Shown here in pieces: positions 8,608-16,181 of a stretch of DNA of 45,415 nucleotides (the stretch's first letter is position 1; every line of letters begins with the position of its first letter). This stretch comes from Christensenellaceae bacterium (GTDB taxonomy: Bacteria; Bacillota; Clostridia; Christensenellales; Aristaeellaceae). Location of the stretch: NCBI GenBank assembly GCA_012518615.1, contig JAAYRU010000001.1, positions 1-45,415 of the forward strand. The letters run 5' to 3'. The notes below the pieces were generated by a model that was not told where the DNA came from, did not search any database, and saw only the letters and a list, made by a program, of their open reading frames with translations. A program made the position numbers and the translations under genes.

Positions 8608-9600
8608 TTAGAATTCCATACAAGCGGAAAGCTCACTTGACTGCTTTGCCTTGTCTAGCATACGGACGATTTCGGCTGCTTCTTTAAGCGTAGGGGCGTT
8701 TGAAGGCTTGCCTTCAAGGTAATCGAGCATTGCTATGAATTGACACAGATATGCGTCTTCTTGGGGCATATCATCTACCCTATTGTATCCGTGCTCATCG
8801 CCAAGATACACACCTTCTTCTTCTACACCGTTTGAAAACAGAATAATTTTGATAGAGCCATGTTCAAAGTCTACCTGAACATTGCTTGTATGTGGAATAG
8901 GGCTACCGCAGCAGCTGACGGTGAAACTTGTGTTAGCTCCGCTTGCTATAATCTGATAGCCACCATCAATACCGGGATATTGGGACGGCTCTAGCCTTGC
9001 AAACACCTTATTTACATTGTTTGCGCCAAGGAAAAACACCCTGTCAATCTGATGCGCGCCGTGAGTGAGCAGCATACCCCCTCCGGCGAGTTTTGCATCG
9101 AAAAACCATTTGGGTCTAACATCGGTAAAATAATGCATGTTAAGCAAATCGCTTATTTGTTTTACTTTGCCGAGTTTTTCTTTGTTTTCTTCAACAATTT
9201 TTAGGGCAAGGCGCATATGGGGCAGATATCTTTGCGTTTGGCATACTGTCGCTTTGATGCCGTTTTCATCCCTCAGCCTTATCATCTCTTGGCATTCCTC
9301 ATAGTTAATGCCCAGAGGTTTTTCTATAATGATGTCTATACCCCTTTTTGCGCAGAGTTTAAAATCATCAATATGAAGGGAATGGGGAGTATTTATAAGC
9401 GCGACATCAAGCTGATTGTTATCCAGCATATCAACGAGATTGGAATACACCGGTACATTAAGTGAATACTTTTCCGCAAGAGCTTGCCCGTTTTTAAGCG
9501 TTCTATTGTATATGGCGACAATCTCAGCCCTATTTGTCTTGAGCAGAGCTTCTACATTAGTGTGGGCTATTTTCCCCGCGCCTACAACTCCTATTCTCAT
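8608..9600 (-). CDS. Gfo/Idh/MocA-family oxidoreductase
   Basis: The 330-residue NAD(P)-dependent dehydrogenase has an N-terminal Rossmann fold (GAGKIA, 7-12), the EKPLG motif (about 93-97) with the catalytic lysine, and GGGMLLTHGAHQIDR (about 176-190) with the catalytic histidine. Family members oxidise or reduce sugars, inositols and related polyols or amino sugars. The ATG overlaps the stop of the upstream flavoprotein gene (ATGA), so the two are translationally coupled. It is the last gene of the ABC-transporter operon. The substrate is not predictable beyond a sugar-like carbonyl or alcohol. Confidence 0.87.
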   Translation of the reverse strand: MRIGVVGAGKIAHTNVEALLKTNRAEIVAIYNRTLKNGQALAEKYSLNVPVYSNLVDMLDNNQLDVALINTPHSLHIDDFKLCAKRGIDIIIEKPLGINYEECQEMIRLRDENGIKATVCQTQRYLPHMRLALKIVEENKEKLGKVKQISDLLNMHYFTDVRPKWFFDAKLAGGGMLLTHGAHQIDRVFFLGANNVNKVFARLEPSQYPGIDGGYQIIASGANTSFTVSCCGSPIPHTSNVQVDFEHGSIKIILFSNGVEEEGVYLGDEHGYNRVDDMPQEDAYLCQFIAMLDYLEGKPSNAPTLKEAAEIVRMLDKAKQSSELSACMEF

Positions 9601-11243
9601 ACGCTTTTTTCAGACTCCACTTTTATTTTTCCATCTGAAAGCGATACGGTGAACCTTCTTTCAAATTTGGGGTCTGTGTTGGGAAAGTCATCCCTGTAGT
9701 GGGAGCCTCTGCTCTCCTGCCTATTGAGCATAGCGTTAAGTAAGGCTTGGGAAAGAATTAAAAAGTTACGGGCTTTGAATGCTTCCTTAGCATTGTCGCC
9801 CTCCATATATTTAAGCGGCGCATAATCTTCTTGCATGGTCTTAATCTCAGCGATAGCATCTTTAAGAGGTTTTTCGCTTCTCATTACATTGCCGTGTTTA
9901 AACATAATGTTGCGTATCTTATTTGTAGTGTATTCAGGTTCTAAATTGCCTGAACCTACAAACGTTGAATTAAGCGCTTCCTTGGGGTTTACAGTTTTAC
10001 CCACAGATTGACCCTGTGCATACTCCGCTGCGTTTTTGCCTGCTAAATAGCCGAATACAAGGCAGCTACCCGTAGATTGACCGCCCTGCCTATCCGCACC
10101 ATGTATACCGCCTGAAACTTCACCACAGGCGAAAAGACCCTTTATTGAAGTTTCGCAGTTATGACCAATTAGCACGCCGCCGTTTGCAGCATGATAGAAA
10201 GGCGCGATGTAAACAGTATCCTTTGCCAAGTCTACCTTATGCTCTCTTATTAGCCAGTTATAGTAAGGACGTACAAAAGTGGATTCGTCATCCGCTATTT
10301 CGGGTTTATAATTGATAGCAAAGCCCTGCTCCTCATAACCACCGTCTAATATACCTCGCATCATTGCAAAGTCAAAGTATCTAGCAATAGTTCTATGTGT
10401 AAAGGGACCGTGCTTTGAACGCAACCTTAAGCATTCTTCCCTTTCACTTTTATCGGGGAGTATTTCGGCAAGCAAATCTCTACCATCGGGGGATAAGAAC
10501 TTCTCCATATAAGGTACTGTAGTTTCTCTAAATACGGTCTTATACGCAGGTCTTACAAAGCCGGGTATAAACTGATTGAACTCTACATTAATAAGCTTTG
10601 CCCCCGCCGCAAGCGCCATAGCCTGTCCATCGCCGCTTACATCTGAGGTGTTAAGGTTATACTTATACAAATCCCCCATGCCGCCTGTTGCAAGCACTAC
10701 GCTTTTACACGCTATGCTTGAAATGCCATCGTCATTTTTAATCAGTACACCGCTGACACGCTCGTCATCTTTAAGCAGAGCAAGTACAGTAGTGTTTTCC
10801 ATAAGATTAAGATTTGGAGTAGAGTCGATAATCGCTCTCATGTTTTTGCGGATTTTAATCCAATCTGACCATACATATGTAGGTCTTGCTTTTACCGCAA
10901 AACAGGCGACTTTAGGCTCTGTAAGCTTATATTCCGTTACGCCTATTTCGGGAAATTCCTTTACCCTATCGCGTATGGTGCTGATATATGTGCGGTTCAT
11001 GGTTTCATCCGCCATGCCAAGGGAACAGTCAAGTATCTCGGCGAGATATTCGGCATCTTCCGCCGGAACGCCTGTTGAACTTTGACATGCAACCATATCC
11101 ATCATAGGATAGAAACTTGCGCCGCTGCATATGTTTCTTTTTACTATTATAAGAACCTCTAAGCCCGATTTAGCAGCAGTTACAGCGCTTTTCATAGCAG
11201 CAAGACCGCCGCCGATTACAACTACATCTACCGTTTTAGTCAT
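9597..11243 (-). CDS. SdhA/NadB/FrdA-like FAD-binding oxidoreductase
   Basis: The 548-residue flavoprotein is of the succinate dehydrogenase / fumarate reductase / L-aspartate oxidase superfamily. It has the N-terminal dinucleotide motif VVIGGGLAA (8-16). A segment with HGPFTHRTIARYF near 278-290 corresponds to the capping-domain active site. The FAD-binding signature FACGEVSGGIHGADRQGGQS lies near 393-412. It lacks a signal peptide and no iron-sulfur or membrane-anchor subunit is encoded nearby, so it is probably a soluble enzyme acting on a small carboxylate. It overlaps the aldolase gene upstream by 8 bases and the oxidoreductase downstream by 4. The true substrate is unknown. Confidence 0.82.
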   Translation of the reverse strand: MTKTVDVVVIGGGLAAMKSAVTAAKSGLEVLIIVKRNICSGASFYPMMDMVACQSSTGVPAEDAEYLAEILDCSLGMADETMNRTYISTIRDRVKEFPEIGVTEYKLTEPKVACFAVKARPTYVWSDWIKIRKNMRAIIDSTPNLNLMENTTVLALLKDDERVSGVLIKNDDGISSIACKSVVLATGGMGDLYKYNLNTSDVSGDGQAMALAAGAKLINVEFNQFIPGFVRPAYKTVFRETTVPYMEKFLSPDGRDLLAEILPDKSEREECLRLRSKHGPFTHRTIARYFDFAMMRGILDGGYEEQGFAINYKPEIADDESTFVRPYYNWLIREHKVDLAKDTVYIAPFYHAANGGVLIGHNCETSIKGLFACGEVSGGIHGADRQGGQSTGSCLVFGYLAGKNAAEYAQGQSVGKTVNPKEALNSTFVGSGNLEPEYTTNKIRNIMFKHGNVMRSEKPLKDAIAEIKTMQEDYAPLKYMEGDNAKEAFKARNFLILSQALLNAMLNRQESRGSHYRDDFPNTDPKFERRFTVSLSDGKIKVESEKSV

Positions 11244-12171
11244 TTATTAGTCCTTCCATAAAATCAAGACCGCAAGCGCCTATTTCTTTATATAGCTCTT
11301 TCAGGTCCTCATCTATTATATTCTTTTTCTCTGTGGTAAGGCGTTCGAAAGGACGCCTTGATATAATATTATCAATACCTACATATTTCAGCAGATATTT
11401 CATCACCGGCATAAGGTTATGCTTAATGAATGTAAAGATATAGCGGTTAGCATATTGCTGAAGGGCTGCTACCTCTTTCATGTTGTTATTTTTAGCATTA
11501 TCCCAAATTCTAACAAACAAGTTAGCAAGCAGATTGTAGGTTGAACCTATAAGCCCATCTGCGCCAAAGCTCAGACCGCTTATTGCAAGTTCATCAGAAC
11601 CTGAATATACCATGAAATCAGGACCTACATATTCTTTAATCCTAAAAACATCGTACAGGGTTGATGAAGTATATTTAATGCCTTCAACGCCGTCTAGCTT
11701 GGTAAGCTCTTTTATCATGTCAAAGCTGACCAACCCCGCTAGAGCTATGTTGTATACTATCATAGGCAGACCAGAAGCTTGGACAAGGTCTTCATAGTAG
11801 GCTTTTACTTCATCATCGGTAAAACGCCAATAGATAGGCGGAACAGAGGAGATAGCATCCGCACCTATATCCCTTGCGTGTTTTGAAAGCTCAGCAGAGG
11901 CTTTGGTGCTTATCGCGCCTACATGTACTATTATAGGAACGCTTCCGTTTACCTCATTTATAACGGCTTCAACAAAGGTTTTGCGCTCATCAACGCTCAT
12001 CATAAAGCCCTCACCGGTTGATCCGGTGAGGTATAATCCACTTATGTTTTGGCTACAAAGAAATTTGGTTAATTTTACAGTCGCTTGTAAATCAAGCTCT
12101 TCATTACAGTTAAAGGGCGTCAGCATAGCTGGTATTACGCCCTTTATCTGCTTTGTGGAGAATTTTGCCAT
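11236..12171 (-). CDS. N-acetylneuraminate-lyase-like aldolase (DapA family)
   Basis: Counted from the ATG at 12171, the protein has 311 residues. The frame stays open upstream, but that would run into the preceding ATPase gene, and residues aligning with the family begin with MAKFSTKQ. The Schiff-base lysine K166 lies in GIKYTSS, the catalytic tyrosine Y140 in VYNIALAG and the carboxylate loop GSTGEG at 50-55. The K-Y-T-S context resembles sialate lyases more than dihydrodipicolinate synthase. It starts 4 bases after the ATPase stop, has a weak ribosome binding site and overlaps the next gene. Together with the paralogue at 6684 it gives the island two aldolases. Confidence 0.85.
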   Translation of the reverse strand: MAKFSTKQIKGVIPAMLTPFNCNEELDLQATVKLTKFLCSQNISGLYLTGSTGEGFMMSVDERKTFVEAVINEVNGSVPIIVHVGAISTKASAELSKHARDIGADAISSVPPIYWRFTDDEVKAYYEDLVQASGLPMIVYNIALAGLVSFDMIKELTKLDGVEGIKYTSSTLYDVFRIKEYVGPDFMVYSGSDELAISGLSFGADGLIGSTYNLLANLFVRIWDNAKNNNMKEVAALQQYANRYIFTFIKHNLMPVMKYLLKYVGIDNIISRRPFERLTTEKKNIIDEDLKELYKEIGACGLDFMEGLIND

Positions 12172-12175
12172 TTTT

Positions 12176-13186
12176 CTATTTGAATTTTTCCTCAACCATA
12201 TGGCAAGCGACAAAGTGATCCATGCCATCAGAGCCACAGTTTATGAGTTTAGGTGCATCTGTTTTGCATTTTTCCGTTGCGTGTATACACCTTGGATGGA
12301 ATGTACAGCCGGGAGGCGGGAATACCGGGCTTGGAACATCGCCTTCAAGCACTATACGCTCCTTTTTATGGTCAAGATCCGCAACCGGAATAGCGGAGAG
12401 CAGTGCCTGTGTGTAGGGATGTAGGGTATTCTTGAATAGTTCTTCAGTATCAGTTAATTCAACTATCCTGCCCAAATACATTACTGCTATGCGGTCTGAT
12501 ATATATTCTACAACAGACAGGTCATGCGTTATGAAAACATAGGTAAGACCTCTCTCCTTTTGTAAATCCATCATGAGGTTAAGAACCTGCGCCTGTATAG
12601 ATACGTCAAGCGCGCTAACAGGTTCGTCGCAGATAATAAGCTCCGGATTTACAGACAGCGCCCTAGCAATACCTATACGCTGACGTTGACCGCCTGAAAA
12701 CTCGTGCGGGTACCTATCCATATAGTGTTTAGGCATGTTTACGCTTTCAAGAAGGTTTCCGATTATCTCTCTTCTTTCAGCCCTTGTTTTTACACCGAAT
12801 TTTTTAAGAGGGTCTTCAAGCGAACCGAAAATGGTAAACGATGGGTTTAATGAAGAGTGCGGATCTTGGAATACGATTTGGATTCTTTGCCTAGCTTCAT
12901 CAAGTTCTGTCCTTGAAAGCTCTCTTAAGTCCTTAACCTCTCCATCAAAATTGTAGTTGAATACGCCGTCGGTAGCGCGTATCAGCTGAAGAATGCTTTT
13001 ACCCAGTGTAGTCTTGCCGCAGCCGGACTCTCCAACTAGACCTAAGGTTTCCCCTTTGTAGATGTCAAGAGTTATATCATCAACCGCTTTTACATAGCCG
13101 ACGGTTTTTCTAAAAACACCTTTTTTAATGGGAAAATATGTCTTTGCGCCTTTAATTTCAACCAGCTTCGTCTTGGTTTCACTCAT
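12176..13186 (-). CDS. Oligopeptide-type ABC importer ATPase (OppF/DppF-like)
   Basis: This 336-residue ATPase has a Walker A GESGCGKTT (near 53), Q-loop, signature SGGQRQRIGIARAL (near 166) and Walker B LIICDEP (near 189). The C-terminal oligopeptide/dipeptide extension contains FHPRCIHATEKC, where the cysteines in related proteins bind an iron-sulfur cluster. AAGGAGG is placed 9 bases before the ATG, inside the end of the partner ATPase gene, with which it overlaps by 8 bases. It powers the permease pair encoded at 14204-16112. Confidence 0.93.
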   Translation of the reverse strand: MSETKTKLVEIKGAKTYFPIKKGVFRKTVGYVKAVDDITLDIYKGETLGLVGESGCGKTTLGKSILQLIRATDGVFNYNFDGEVKDLRELSRTELDEARQRIQIVFQDPHSSLNPSFTIFGSLEDPLKKFGVKTRAERREIIGNLLESVNMPKHYMDRYPHEFSGGQRQRIGIARALSVNPELIICDEPVSALDVSIQAQVLNLMMDLQKERGLTYVFITHDLSVVEYISDRIAVMYLGRIVELTDTEELFKNTLHPYTQALLSAIPVADLDHKKERIVLEGDVPSPVFPPPGCTFHPRCIHATEKCKTDAPKLINCGSDGMDHFVACHMVEEKFK

Positions 13187-14189
13187 CTTTCAGCACCTCC
13201 TTGTAGCAGTAGCAACGCACATTGTGCTCGCCGGAGATGAACTCCCTCTCGGGCATAGCTTCTCTGCATTTTTCTGTTGCATAGTCGCACCTTGGCTCAA
13301 ACTGACAGCCTGGCGGTCTATTAAAGGGGTCAGGGGTGGAGCCTCTGATTGGCTCAATCTTTTGATTTCTACCTCTGCCAAGTATAGGTATAGATGCTAG
13401 AAGCGCCTTGGTGTACGGATGGGCAGGAGTTCTTAAAACCTCATCCACTGTACCATCTTCAACAACATAGCCCATATACATAACGCTTACATTGTCCGCA
13501 AGCTCGGTAACAACGCCCATGTCATGCGTGATTAATACTATGGCAGCGTCATAATCCTTTTTTAGGTTATCCATAAGCTCAAATATCTGCGCCTGGACAG
13601 TAACGTCAAGAGCTGTGGTAGGCTCATCCGCCAATAATATTTTAGGGTTGCAAGACATAGCCATGGCTATCATTGCTCTTTGTCTCATACCGCCTGAGAA
13701 CTGGTGAGGATATTCATTTACCCTCTGATCTGCTTGGGGTATGCCCATGGCGCTAAGCAGCTCTACGGACTTTTTCATTGCCTCGTCCTTCTTCATATCC
13801 TTATTATGCTCAAGAAGCATTTCAGATATTTGATAGCCTACAGTATACACGGGGTTTAGCGCGGTCATAGGATCCTGGAAAATCATAGCGATTTCACCGC
13901 CGCGGATTTCCCTTATAAGGTCGCCGTCCGGGTCAACTTTTTCGATATTTATCGGCTCTTCTCTGCCGTAATATTTTATCTCCCCGTTTTCAATCCTAGA
14001 AAGTTCCGGCAGAAGCCTTAAAATGGCGGAAGCGGAAACGCTTTTGCCGCAGCCTGACTCTCCAACTATACATAGCGTTTTGCCACGCTGAGCGACAAAG
14101 GAGACATTCCTGATAGCGTTATTCTTCCTGTTATCCGTATAGAAGCTGACGGATAGATCTTTTACTTCCAATATAATGTCTTGATTCAT
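13179..14189 (-). CDS. Oligopeptide-type ABC importer ATPase (OppD/DppD-like)
   Basis: This 336-residue ATPase has a Walker A GESGCGKS (near 41), signature SGGMRQRAMIAMA (near 158), Walker B ILLADEP and the C-terminal FEPRCDYATEKC motif of the Opp/Dpp family. An upstream TTG at 14207 keeps the frame open, but the ribosome binding site AAAGGAG lies between that TTG and the ATG at 14189. The ATG (MNQDII) is therefore the start. It forms a heterodimer with the OppF-like protein encoded next. Confidence 0.93.
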   Translation of the reverse strand: MNQDIILEVKDLSVSFYTDNRKNNAIRNVSFVAQRGKTLCIVGESGCGKSVSASAILRLLPELSRIENGEIKYYGREEPINIEKVDPDGDLIREIRGGEIAMIFQDPMTALNPVYTVGYQISEMLLEHNKDMKKDEAMKKSVELLSAMGIPQADQRVNEYPHQFSGGMRQRAMIAMAMSCNPKILLADEPTTALDVTVQAQIFELMDNLKKDYDAAIVLITHDMGVVTELADNVSVMYMGYVVEDGTVDEVLRTPAHPYTKALLASIPILGRGRNQKIEPIRGSTPDPFNRPPGCQFEPRCDYATEKCREAMPEREFISGEHNVRCYCYKEVLKDE

Positions 14190-14203
14190 ATTAGGCTCCT
14201 TTC

Positions 14204-15142
14204 TCAACCCATTTGAGTAGGATCGGTGGAATCCCTAAGCCCGTCGCCTATGAAGTTAATGCTTAGCACGAATAAAGATATCACGGCGCCAACCGGCAAC
14301 CAAATCCACCAGTTGTTTTGGAGAATGCTCATGTTGTTTGCAGCGTTAATTATATTCCCCCAAGTTGCAATCTGCACCGGTACACCAAGCCCGAGGAAGG
14401 AAAGCGATGTTTCCTGAAGTATGAACATTGCGGTTGATAGCGTTATGTTAACCGCTATTGGGCCTATAGCATTTGGCAGCATATGCTTAAAGCATATGAT
14501 GAAATCATTAAGCCCAAAAGCCCTAAGCGCCTGCACGTATTCTTCCTCGCGTATGGAAAGCATTTGAGACCTTGTCATTCTATATACGCTGCCCCAGCCT
14601 GTAAGTATGAAGATTATCAGCAGGTTAGCAAGGCTCTGTCCCACCATTGAAACAAGGAGCAATACCAATATCATCTGAGGGAAAGACATGAACACTTCAC
14701 TAATCCTCATTACTGTTTTATCAAGCAGACCGCCTTTATAGCCGCAGTAGCTTCCAAAGAGAACGCCCACAAAGGCAGCGCCTAGCGCGGAGCCAAGACC
14801 TACAAGTATAGATATCCTGCCGCCGTGCAGTACCCTTGAGAAGACATCTCTGCCGAGTTTATCTGTACCGAAGGGATGCTCCCAGCTTGGTGCCCGTAGA
14901 GATTCTCTAAGGTTGACCTCACCAGGAGGATAGGGGGATATTACGGAAGCAAAAATACTAGACAGCACAATTACCGTGAAAATAACAATACCGATTACGG
15001 AAAGCTTGTTTGATATAAGCTTTCTTAAGGAGCGGCTTTTTATGAGCTGTTTCTTCGGCGGTAATTTTGAGGCGGCGTCTATCTTATCCATTTTGCGAGC
15101 AATTTGCTTCGCTCTTCCCTTTGGGATATATTCCTGTGTCAT
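14204..15142 (-). CDS. ABC importer permease (OppC/DppC-like)
   Basis: The 312-residue protein has a cytoplasmic N-terminus, a first membrane helix (about 50-70), the HPFGTDKLGRDVFSR motif of OppC-type permeases and several membrane helices. The coupling EAA-type segment is EYVQALRAFGLNDF. It lies 10 bases downstream of the OppB-like gene, and its stop (TGA) is clear of the re-assigned ATPase start at 14189. Confidence 0.93.
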   Translation of the reverse strand: MTQEYIPKGRAKQIARKMDKIDAASKLPPKKQLIKSRSLRKLISNKLSVIGIVIFTVIVLSSIFASVISPYPPGEVNLRESLRAPSWEHPFGTDKLGRDVFSRVLHGGRISILVGLGSALGAAFVGVLFGSYCGYKGGLLDKTVMRISEVFMSFPQMILVLLLVSMVGQSLANLLIIFILTGWGSVYRMTRSQMLSIREEEYVQALRAFGLNDFIICFKHMLPNAIGPIAVNITLSTAMFILQETSLSFLGLGVPVQIATWGNIINAANNMSILQNNWWIWLPVGAVISLFVLSINFIGDGLRDSTDPTQMG

Positions 15143-15152
15143 TTTCCTCCTC

Positions 15153-16112
15153 CTATTCTAAGCGTACGCGCGGGTCGATAAGCGCAGTAAGCACATCAAC
15201 TATAAGCGAGGCTGCCAGCATCATGGTAACGGTGAGTAGGGCTATCATCATAACCAGAGGATAGTTATTGCCCCTAACTGCCGTTACAAAGGCATCGCCA
15301 ATTCCGGGCCACTGGAATATTTGCTCTACTACAACCGAGCCGCCAACGAGGGTTGGAAGCCTGAAGCCTATAAGCACAACTACCGGCGTTAGAGCAACTC
15401 TAAAACCGTGCAAGATGTAGATTCGCCATTTCGGAAGACCCTTTGCTCTTGCGGTTTTAAGGAAATCCCTGTTAAGAGCATCAAGCATTGAAGAGCGGGA
15501 ATAACGCATAACACCAGCCGTCATAGAAATTCCCAGTATTGTAGCCGGCATAATTACATGCCTAAACTGTTGCCAATAGGAAGTATATTCAGGTAGAGTG
15601 CGCCCGCCAATCGGCAGCCACTTAAGGTTTATTGCAAAAACCAGTATCATAACCAGACCAAAGAAAAATTCCGGGATAGAAATGCCTACCATTCCAAGCA
15701 CAGTAAGAGCGCTATCCGTCGTGCTGCCGCGTTTAACAGCGCTGAGTATACCCAGAAATACGCCGAATACTGTGGAAATTAATAGCGCATATAGGGAAAG
15801 TTCTATAGTGGCGGGGAGTTTTGCGGCGATAATATCTTTTATAGGCTGACCGTTTGTTAAGCTGTAGCCGAAATCGCCACGGGCTATTCCACCAAGCCAC
15901 TCAAAAAACCTTACAATAAAAGGTCTGTTTAAGCCCAGCGCCTCTCTCATCTCTTCTAATTTTTCAGGGGTCATATTGGCTATCTGTTCAGGGCCTACCA
16001 TATAGCTTATGGGGTCTGTAGGCATAAGTTCCATCCCTACGAAAATCAGAAAACATATGACAAGGAGCATAGGAATCATAGTTAATAATCTTCTGATAAT
16101 ATACGAAAGCAT
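15153..16112 (-). CDS. ABC importer permease (OppB/DppB-like)
   Basis: This 319-residue permease begins with the OppB-typical MLSYIIRRLLTMIPMLL membrane segment. It contains TDPISYM, the GDFGYSLTNGQPI segment, the EAA-type loop RDFLKTARAKGLPKW and a C-terminal helix ending in DPRVRLE. It pairs with the OppC-like permease to form the transmembrane channel. An intercistronic hairpin (16143-16169) separates it from the binding-protein gene, which would let the binding protein be made in excess. Confidence 0.93.
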   Translation of the reverse strand: MLSYIIRRLLTMIPMLLVICFLIFVGMELMPTDPISYMVGPEQIANMTPEKLEEMREALGLNRPFIVRFFEWLGGIARGDFGYSLTNGQPIKDIIAAKLPATIELSLYALLISTVFGVFLGILSAVKRGSTTDSALTVLGMVGISIPEFFFGLVMILVFAINLKWLPIGGRTLPEYTSYWQQFRHVIMPATILGISMTAGVMRYSRSSMLDALNRDFLKTARAKGLPKWRIYILHGFRVALTPVVVLIGFRLPTLVGGSVVVEQIFQWPGIGDAFVTAVRGNNYPLVMMIALLTVTMMLAASLIVDVLTALIDPRVRLE

Positions 16113-16142
16113 TGGGCACCTCCAATTCTATTAAACAATATA

Positions 16143-16169
16143 GCGAGGTCGGGTCAAACCCGACCTCGC
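16143..16169 (-). terminator. Intercistronic stem-loop after binding-protein gene
   Basis: GCGAGGTCGGG and CCCGACCTCGC form a perfect 11-base stem with a 5-base loop. On the minus strand the tail is TATATTGTTT, not a strong U-tract. It is more likely a partial terminator or 3'-end stabiliser than a full stop, as often found between binding-protein and permease genes. Confidence 0.7.
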
Positions 16170-16181
16170 CGGTTTAATTAA

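Noticed and set aside
12172-12237. Upstream start of the sialate-lyase-like gene at 12237
   Set aside because: The extra 22 residues lie inside the preceding ATPase gene and do not resemble the family; the ATG at 12171 matches the family's N-terminus.
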